A program made the position numbers and the translations under genes. From Dasyornis broadbenti (taxonomy: Eukaryota; Chordata; Aves; Passeriformes; Dasyornithidae): a stretch of 64,000 nt of DNA. The stretch is from NCBI GenBank assembly GCA_013397935.1, contig VZRN01001099.1, forward strand, positions 300,225 through 364,224, written 5' to 3'. This document shows, in pieces, positions 27,473 to 64,000 of the stretch (position 1 is its first letter; the number at the start of each line of letters is the position of its first letter). Below the pieces are notes generated by a model. The model had not been told where the DNA came from, did no database searches, and saw only the letters and a list, made by a program, of their open reading frames with translations.

Positions 27473-30400
27473 GACCCTAAGCCTTAGTCTTTTTGACCCA
27501 GACAAAACCACTTCCCCTCTACTGGACTCCTGCATGAGTCTCTGCAGGAGTCAACTGTTTCAGCCACATGAATCTGCAGCATTCAACAAATTTCCTGAAA
27601 TACCTAACTGCTGAGCTTACTGTGAAAGACAAAAAAAGCCTGAGGCTGTGATGTAAAGCACTTTACACCCTCTCTCCTTTCAATGTCTTTCCTTCATAAT
27701 GCTGAAAAAATGCAAGTGCTCAGTTTAAGTCACAATACACTGACAGTTTAGGGACCTTGGCAGAATCTGATTGTATACCCCCTACTTAATTAATTTAATT
27801 AGTGTTTAGTTACCATTATGCTTAAGGTAGCAATGGAAAGGAGAAATCATCTTGGATCTGATTTTAAAGTCTCTCCTTGGGAAGGAGTGGGCTATATAGC
27901 AATTGACTGAGCAGTGAAAAAGCCTTTATTTAATGCTAGCCTCTGAATCCAAACCAAAGCAATTGTGATCTACACAGTACAAACGACTACATGGATATTT
28001 TAAAAAGATTAAAGATAACAACTTTGAACAGCACATTTGGTTTTTTTAGAAAGCTGCAGTGACTCTGTCCCCAGTTATAAATTTAAGAGAAACTTCAAGT
28101 CCAGCAGTAGGAAGCAGTGTGTTCCTTCAGCAATGCTTTAACAAATAATGATTGTATTACAAGACACCCTCACACAAACAGCAAAAAACTATTTCTTGTA
28201 TCTCTCAGACAAAAATTGCTAGGACTGGTAGAGCTGATTCCAATATGACAAATCTTCCACTCTACACAGCATGTACATAGAGGTTTTTGCACAGGAACAA
28301 CAGACTATCAATTGTACCATACCAAAAAAGCATATGTATTTTACTTATATCAGTGGTCTGCAACCTAAATCTGATTTTAGACTATAAACTTTTCCTGATA
28401 CTAAATGGAGAAATACACTTCAGCTGGGTCAGATAAAAATTAATTATTTCAAATACAAAATAGATGGAAGTTGATTTGGGGAGACTAAAAGACATTCTAC
28501 TCTGCGCTACTTTGGTCATCTTTGGTACAAGTATCCACTGGGATAGATATGCATGTGTGTATATAGATAGCTATCTGGCAATAGCTTTCCAAGCTTGAGC
28601 AAGATTCTTGTAAGCTTTGGTTCTCACTTCTTTATTCTTGAACTAACTTCCTTACAAGTGAAGCATCTTAATAATAATTAAAGCATATTAGTGCATATGT
28701 ATCTTTTTATGCAACTGAAAAAATCTCTACCACTTGTCATTCAAAGCACAATATTGATTAAATCTGGCTCATACATACTATCACAAGAAAATGAACAGAT
28801 GAATAGGGTCCTGTGTTCTGATAACATTCACCTGTTTTATGCAAAAATATTTAAATTACATGCTAGTAACAAAGAATTGTTAAATGGGTAGCAAGAACTG
28901 AATGATTGAGAATGAAATTGTAGCAAAAAATAGGGAAGGAAAGATTGAACAGATACTGTCTATTCTGCCTCTGAAAAAGCCTTAATTTTCTATGTAACTT
29001 ATGTGCTTTCCGATTAAACATTAGAAAAAAAGCAAGCTGTTATGACAGTCTTCCCTCCAAAAGCGTTCAGACTCGCACTAGAAAATACCTCCCTCTTTCT
29101 TCGAGAAAAACAGCCTCAATCCCAACCATTCTGCTTTTTGCAAGGGGTCCAATCTTCACAATTCAAGAGATGTGACTAGAGTAATTTTTCCATTTCCCAA
29201 TTGAATTTAATAAGCTTTGAAAGGAAAGCTGTTGTTTCACACTATAACTTTGGGAGATGAAGGTGTTTGTTTGCCATTAAACTGGATACAGGCAGGTTGT
29301 GAACTCAGCTGCTCTTCCTTGTTTGGCTCAGCAAATAGCAGCACATTCCCTGACAGCACAAGTCCCTGGTGGAAAATAACCCCCCACAACCTGACCCAGC
29401 ATGGTCTGTCCTTGTGCTTCTCAGTCCCACCAAAAAACAGTTACACTCCTCAGGGCAGTCAGAGACCCCAGCCCACCCCTGAACACTCACTGCCCATGCC
29501 CCACCCAGTAAGCACACCAAAGATGAGGGTCCCACCCCTCAGTTCAGGGAAGCAGTGACCTACAAGTGTCTGCCGAGCCCAGAGCAGGGCAGGGAGGCAC
29601 TGACCACTCCAGCTCAAACCTTGTCATGCCTCTTGCAGCTTTTGCTGCCTGTCTGCTTTGGCTGTAAAAGCTATTTCCAAGCCTCCTCCCCTCCCTACCC
29701 AAGAACAGACTAAGGACATACAGGCGACTTCTTTTTTTCTTCCCCTCCTTACAATCCTGAAAGCATAAAACGAGTAATGAAAACTACTTACACTTTTCTG
29801 GGAGTAAGGATATAATTTCTTCTCCCAAACAATATTAAGAATTAGAGACAGCTCCAGACTCCACCTTTCAGAAACACAGTTGTAAAAAATGAGTGCCTAC
29901 TTTACAAACAGGAACACCCCCAGACACAACCCTGTTACCTGACTACTTGCCTAAAGTGTGACAGGAGAAACACAGCATGAGAAATCAGGCCAACAACTAC
30001 GCAGTGAATTTTCCTTTACTGCAGATCTACCTTTGTATCTGGCAAAAAACTACTGCACACAATGGACACTGCAAGGGAGTCCTTAAAGCAGGAAAATGGA
30101 TACTGCAAGGGAATCCTCACATAAGTGAACATCATTGCTGCTGGGCACTTACTGACACACAAGTATCAGAATCAGTTCTCTCCAATTACAATGAGGTCTT
30201 TCCATACAAAGATTATATCAGTATTCATATACACAATTCCAGCTACTCAGAATCCTCATCACAACCAAGATCTGAGTATCAAATCAGGACAAATACTATC
30301 TTGTGAGGTTGAGACATTTTCCACTAGCACTTACAAGGAGAAAGGTACCATCATCATGTGAATCACATAAAATTTCAGTCGTACTTTGTAAGAGGTTTTA

Positions 30401-31109
30401 GTTCTGCTCTAATACGACACCATATGCAGACTGTACAGCTCACAGCTATGGGAGTGCTTCATAAAAAAGCTAAAAAACTTACCATTTTTAACTTGATCTT
30501 CTGCATTCAAACTATGAGAAGAATTTCCAATTAGAATGCATCTGCAATAAAGTAAAATCATTATTAAAATTCCCTTTCTAACAGTGTGTCACTTATCTTA
30601 ATTCTCATCCTGTTCAGCAGCTTGTCCTTAGTTTAAAAAGAATATGCCAAAAGGCTAATTCATGTGTCTATACTGACTGTCAAAACAATTCTCCCCCTCT
30701 GCCCATAAAGCTGCCCCAACACAATTCAGTAGTCAAATGTTTAGTTTGAACCAACATATGAAACACAGCTATGCTTAAGAATCTTTCTAGAGTCCACTAA
30801 CCCTGCTCTCACAAGCTTGTACAAACCAAAAGTGGATGTCTGGTTTACCAGACACAAAGTATCTCTGAGCAAGAGCTCAAAAGTAAAAAAAAAAAAAAAA
30901 AAAAAAGCAAAAAGAAAAAAAAAAAGCAAAAAAAAAGCAGCAGGAATAAAATTTAAATTAAATACTGTTTACGTTCAACTAGTTCTCTGCAAGCTAAATC
31001 TGACTTTTATGCTATTTTTTTGAATAGCTTAAATATTGAAGATTATTTCTAAACAATTGTCAAGGTCAGATTAGACTTATGTATGCCAAATAAAACCAAT
31101 ACACAGTGA
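27473..31109. other. Intergenic between convergent ANXA7 and PPP3CB; no gene seen
   Basis: About 3.6 kb. Human has MSS51 between these two genes, but no MYND-type zinc finger or any other MSS51-like sequence was seen here. A GC-richer stretch at 29217-29700 has open frames on both strands without a domain. An imperfect direct repeat (ATGGACACTGCAAGGGAGTC and ATGGATACTGCAAGGGAATC) lies at 30061-30120, and an A-rich run at 30885-30937. Confidence 0.5.
30885..30937 (+). repeat. A-rich low-complexity tract
   Basis: A run of 22 A followed by (A)nGC units. It yields a spurious Lys-rich ORF on the plus strand (30817-31023). Confidence 0.9.
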
Positions 31110-32628
31110 TAGGAGCCGCAGCCCATGCACAAAATTTATTGTGTGCTACTGTTTATAAAATACTTGAATAGTTCAGAACATGCATAAAATTTCAAACTTA
31201 GGGGTATGTACAGATTGTACTTTATGGCAAAGAAAAAAAAAAGGGAGATGAACTCTAGTGACATAAGTTTCAAGTCGTGTTCCAGGGGATGAGAGGACAT
31301 GTAGCAAATGTCAAAATATTTAACAAAGTACACTGGCAATCAGTACAGTTCATTATTCGTGAACAAATTAGCACAGGGCTTCAATTTTTATTTTAACCAA
31401 GCAGTCCTGTAGATACCAAAATACATGCAGTCTCAAGTTTACACTTTCACTAATGCCTTAGCAGTTGAACAGAGCAATTGCTTACGCGCTGCTTTGCTTA
31501 AACAAAATGTCCAATACAGGTTCAGTTTCCTTTACAGATTTAAAAATAATAAAAAGCTTGCTGCTATTCAGCTCAGTGATTATTAGCTATTTATGCAACC
31601 ATAATACTCACAATAAACTAAAAGTACCCATAACATCTAGGTAACCTATAGATGTACATCATAGGTCTATATATTAAATATTTGCAAAATGAAAACATGC
31701 ATACACAAAATACAATGCCAAGCTTTACAGACTTGATATGAATCAAAATTTACTTAAACAATGTACAAAGTTCAATTAAAAGTACCTTAAAATTAACACT
31801 TCCATATTTTCCTTACTTTTAAAATTAGTATATATATTTTTTTTTTTTTAAATTCAAGGTGGGGAAAAGTCTTGAAAAAGCTGGGCAAAAAAGTTTCTAA
31901 ATTAAATATTATTATTTTTTTTAAATCTGTGTTCAAGTAATAAACATTCCTACATAGAAATCTTCTGATAAGCTGTAACTAAAAAATACAGTGAATACAA
32001 TATAGAATTAGCAACATCTAAGGAGTAAACCTGAGGTCAGCATCTTACAGAATGACCAACTGAAATTTTTTGGCATTTTTTCTGTTATTTAAAATACAGT
32101 TTTTGCAGCCTCAGATATTTTAAGACCATTCTAATCTATCATTTTAAAGACATATCATGAAACGGATGTCCATTAATAAATAGTTAGCTCTTAGGGTTGT
32201 ATTTGAAAGTCTGATTTAGAAAAACAAACAAACAATCAAGCTACCTCTACTGAAAGAAAAATCCCATTTGTAAACTTAAAAGTGTTGACAACGATAAGCA
32301 TAAGATGCTAGTCTAGGTGTGCTTGCTTTAGTGAGAACAGCCCAATTCTTCCCCATATCTCTTCCAAAGCTCCAGCAGCCAGTGATGGACGTTTGTGTAA
32401 AAGGGTGAGGCACACACTCGCAGGAGGTTGGGTCACCGTGTAAGAGAGGGGCTGTTGTCTTAAAAGCACGATGGTCTCTCTTCAGTGGGATCAAGTCAGA
32501 TGGTTCTCCACCTCATATTAAGTAGTCACTTCAAGTGATCCCCCTATTTATTTTGTTGTCACATCAAAAAGCAGTAATCTAGGAATTCTCAGGCAGGACA
32601 TGAGTGAGTAAACCAGAAGCTCATGTGG
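31110..32628 (-). terminator. PPP3CB: PPP3CB 3' UTR and poly(A) signal
   Basis: AT-rich 3' UTR of about 1.5 kb on the minus strand after the stop at 32629-32631. The most distal canonical AATAAA (TTTATT on +) is at 31135-31140, so cleavage is expected near 31110-31120. Further AATAAA hexamers at 31387-31392 and 32547-32552 could give shorter 3' ends. Extent is inferred. Confidence 0.6.
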
Positions 32629-60472
<27,844 letters not shown>

Positions 60473-63400
60473 CTAAAATTTAAAAAGAAGAAACAGTAGT
60501 CACGACAATGCTATTTTAAAAATATAGTCCATCTAGGAACATAGCTATCATGGAATAGCTGCTATCTAAAGTAGCGAACTTGTCTTTCCATCAACCAGTT
60601 TTACGACATCATTAAAAGCTGGACAGAATAGTGCTATCTGGGTATGTATTTAAAAAAATAAACATCTATACTATGAAAGGTTGTAGAAACCATAAAATGG
60701 AGTTAGAAGGCATAGTAATATATACAATATCTGGAAGAGTCAAAACTGACTTTGGGAAATAACCTCTCTCCAACATACCACCATTTCCCGAAGGACTCAT
60801 GAAATATTGGTGATGCAAGCTTATCCATTTAATAGCACTCAGACTTTCATAAGCATTAAAAATAATCCTATCACCAAAGCCTCGGGGGAAAAAAACAACA
60901 AAAAACCTCAACCAAACAAAAAGAACCACCAAAACAAACGGAAAACTAGCAAGAAAAGGATACAACACTGTTCAAAAGACTAGAAATAAAAGGGGTCAGT
61001 AAGCAGTGGCTGGGGACCAAAGCAGGCTCAGCAACAGCCCAGACAGCACATTTGGCAGTGGGCAGCAGTTCAGCTACTGCACAAGTGAAATATGGATGTG
61101 AGCCATGGAAAAAGACGCTACTTCAAAATTGCCGCTAAGCAATATCATGGCAATCATGCAGGATCTTACAGGAAATAGAACTAGTCTGACCCTGTCCTCT
61201 CCTCAAGCATACTATTGTTGAAAGAATGAACTAAAACAGAGGCAAAACCATTTTGTTTCTCTCTATTTAAATATTGTAAGTTTAAAGAGAAAAATGGGAG
61301 GCACACATCTATTCAAAGATAAGAACTAGTAGTATGAACACACTTGTAGACAGATTATTCATATTGATTTTCTTACTTTCTGAAGTTAAACTTTACCTTC
61401 CAAAAATCAATACTTAGATACTGAAACATTCACTGACTTCATTTGAATTGATTAGATTACTAGTAACACATTGCTATCCTTCTGTTTTATGGAATAATAA
61501 AAATCTATCAATAAAACACCTGATGCATAAATCACATACATATATTCACTGAAATTAAATCAGTCTTAAAAATAACCTAGAGAATTGCCTGCTTTTCCTC
61601 TTATAAAAGTTTCTAGGTAGGAAGACGCTGGAAAATGTGCCTTTACATAGTGTAGAATGAATTCATTGCTTTTTTGGGGCATAAAGTATTTGATTAACAA
61701 AAGAGAAATTACATGCCTTTCCTTCAGTCTCCTCTATCAGTAATTCAAGTTTCACCCAGAAATGTTAAAATTCTATGTAGTCCAAATGTTAATAAACTTA
61801 ATTTATTTAAGATATCAAAAGACAACTGTTTCTGTTCCATGCACAATTGTTTAAAAACATAAATCTGGCTCTGAAAAGAGAAATTAATTATTCTGACAAA
61901 ATTAATTTATCTAATTTTTAGAAGCACTTAATTATGACCACACAATCATCAGTTCTAGTATTCACTGCTTTTCTGAACTTAACTTTCCAACCTTCACATT
62001 CTTTTAATGTTATGTTTTACATTATTTCGAATTCTATGTGAATCTGTACATAAATTAGTTTTAGACTCTTTCTTGCCCCACTTTTGTTAATACATTGATT
62101 TGTGGGCCCACAACTGCCTTCAGCAATTCAAAGTTGAGCTCATTGTTTTAGGAGAGACCAGACAATTCACAAAGAAGATTTGTCCTGCTTTAACTGCTTC
62201 AAACAAATTAGACATCACACACACCTTCCCAGAACTAGTATCAGTCAGCTCCAACACACAGTTTTCTAAGAACTGTGCTTCATTAATCCTAGTATTATTC
62301 CTAGCATTAATAAGATCTACTTTAGTGAAAGATGACTGTTTTGTTCTTTTTGGAGGTTTTTTTGGGTAGATGCAGGGTGTGGCAGAGAATGGTCTGTTGA
62401 GGTGACCATCTGTTCTTCATTCTCTTTAAATGCAAATCATTACTGACTTACTGTGACTACCAATGGCTGCAAAATTCAGAAAGACTTCTTCCTTATGACA
62501 GTTCAGATATTTCAGGGTCCATGGTAAGTGAAATTTTCTTCTCTTAATGAAGTTCTTATATCTCCTTAATGTATTTCAGATCTGATCAGCACAAAAATTA
62601 GTTCTGTCTATTTTAACAAACTATAGCTTTGAGTTTGTCTAACAAGTTACATTTTCTGGGAAGCTAAAAAACCAGCTGTTTTAATCCGGTGTCAAGATCT
62701 GTCTCAAATTATTTGAATTCATATACTTATGACTCAAATTTAAAACTCTGTATCCAGGGGTTCATTATCCATAATGCCCCAAACCCACAACTGTGGTATG
62801 AGAAGTAATAAGGCATCTCTAAATTTGTATTTGCCTCACAAAAAAATGAAGTCTTAAAACTAATTCCTCAGAGTTTAACAAAATCCTTTTCACACAATAC
62901 ATGTATTTTCCCATTGCTCAAGAAGGATTTCTCAAGAATAATTTTCAGAAAAGGCAGAATAAAATATGGCTAAAGATTTCAGCCATGATCTGCATCACCC
63001 AGTGAATAAAAAGCACTAATTAGGAAAACTGTTTCTTTCCATTTTATACTTCAGGTTTTTTTCCAGCAATAGTTAACACTGTATTAGAGTGCATACCTTT
63101 GAAAAACAGTATAAACAATTTCATTTAATAGGTTAAGGATGATGATTTTTCAAGCATGTAGACCATTTCTGCAAACTAATGGGTTTAATTAAACCTTTGA
63201 TGAAGTAGTCATAGAATGTTATAGCCTAAGGAAAAAGAATTGCAGCATGATGTGTTCCAAGATAGAAATATAATCCATGTTTCAAAGTCTTTGTGCACAA
63301 CCTGCGCTCTCGGGACTGTAATGGAATGGTAATTAAGAGGAATCACCCTAAGGAAATAACATGGTGTTGGGCATTAAAGGATTCTCTTCTTCCATTCCCA

Positions 63401-64000
63401 GCAAAGCCAAACAATAGAAAAGTATCTAGAGATGAATCTCTAAATACACACTGCAGTACAAAATAACAGACTATATCTTATTAGTAAAAGTATAGATGTT
63501 AATAACAAATGTAACATATCATGATTTACAACAACAGACACAATTTTCTGAAATAAACCATAGGTTACTAGTCAAAATTAATTAATTTCACCTTAGAATC
63601 ACATATGGATGATACAATTTCAATATATTGATCCAAAAAAGTAAACAGTAGTGCTAGGGAAAAAACACAGTGAACAGCTTACTGGGATATCAAAATATTT
63701 TTATTAACAAATCCCAGTTTTTTATTACTACTTATATATGCATTAACAAAGAGGAAAAAAACCCTGCCTTTCCTTTATAATGCAGTACTACTAAGAGATA
63801 TAGAAAGCAAAACCTCTAAATCTAGTTCTATGCTGACTTTCTACAAGCCTCTGGGTACATCGATACCTTACAACGAAGCATGCTGTGGAGATTCAAAGCT
63901 TAGCACCAATCTGAACAGATAAATTCCCAGTATGTAGTAAGAAGTCCAAAGTAGAAAAAATACATTAGTGTGGCACTTTACCCAATACAATAATCCCTGG
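60473..64000. other. PPP3CB: PPP3CB intron 1 (partial)
   Basis: AT-rich sequence with no CpG island and no Pro-rich start exon, so exon 1 and the promoter of PPP3CB lie beyond 64000. Small ORFs here (60666-60968 -, 62100-62369 +) show no domain. Confidence 0.7.

Noticed and set aside
30817..31023. Lys-rich 68-codon ORF
   Set aside because: It is generated by the poly(A)-rich tract at 30885-30937.

Overview
The window looks like vertebrate, and specifically avian, nuclear DNA. Protein-coding exons are short, have GT-AG introns and sit in an AT-rich background. Two stretches resemble CR1 LINEs (the dominant bird retrotransposon), and one resembles an avian ERV solo LTR. Two runs of N fall exactly in GC-rich CpG-island promoters, as is common in bird assemblies. 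The species cannot be named from this sequence.

Three conserved genes account for essentially all recognisable coding sequence. (1) EIF3F (+, start codon 3763, stop 8199-8201), subunit f of translation initiation factor eIF3, has 8 coding exons; the end of exon 1 is hidden in a 175-N gap. Its promoter is a CpG island with seven CCAAT boxes, and the ATG follows a 5'TOP-like pyrimidine tract. (2) ANXA7 (+, CpG-island promoter about 14.2 kb, CDS 15915-27247) has 12 coding exons joining to 459 codons plus stop, with a Pro/Gly/Tyr-rich N-terminal half and four annexin repeats. (3) PPP3CB (-, stop at 32629, continuing past the right edge) is calcineurin A beta. Thirteen coding exons are present, from the one beginning AVPFPPTHRL to the C-terminus; the first exon with the start codon lies outside the window. 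ANXA7 and PPP3CB are tail to tail, with about 3.6 kb between their poly(A) sites.

Layout: 1-3.1 kb intergenic with an LTR fragment and a CR1 fragment; 3.2-4.25 kb EIF3F CpG island; 3.76-8.5 kb EIF3F; 8.5-13.9 kb intergenic with no gene seen; 13.9-15.1 kb ANXA7 CpG island with a 315-N gap; 15.9-27.5 kb ANXA7 coding part; 27.5-31.1 kb intergenic; 31.1-64 kb PPP3CB, mostly introns.

The genes do unrelated jobs: translation initiation, Ca2+-dependent membrane binding, and Ca2+/calmodulin-regulated Ser/Thr phosphatase. There is no operon-like logic, but ANXA7 and PPP3CB are also neighbours in human 10q22, so that part is conserved synteny. I found no wholly new system. The most interesting elements are regulatory: an intact intron-retention C-terminus of PPP3CB (the CnA-beta-1 isoform, with an LAVP motif and two cysteines) followed by its own cluster of poly(A) hexamers; a 30-nt cassette exon in PPP3CB; a well-formed unannotated pseudo-exon in ANXA7 that would act as a poison exon; and the dense CCAAT array at EIF3F.
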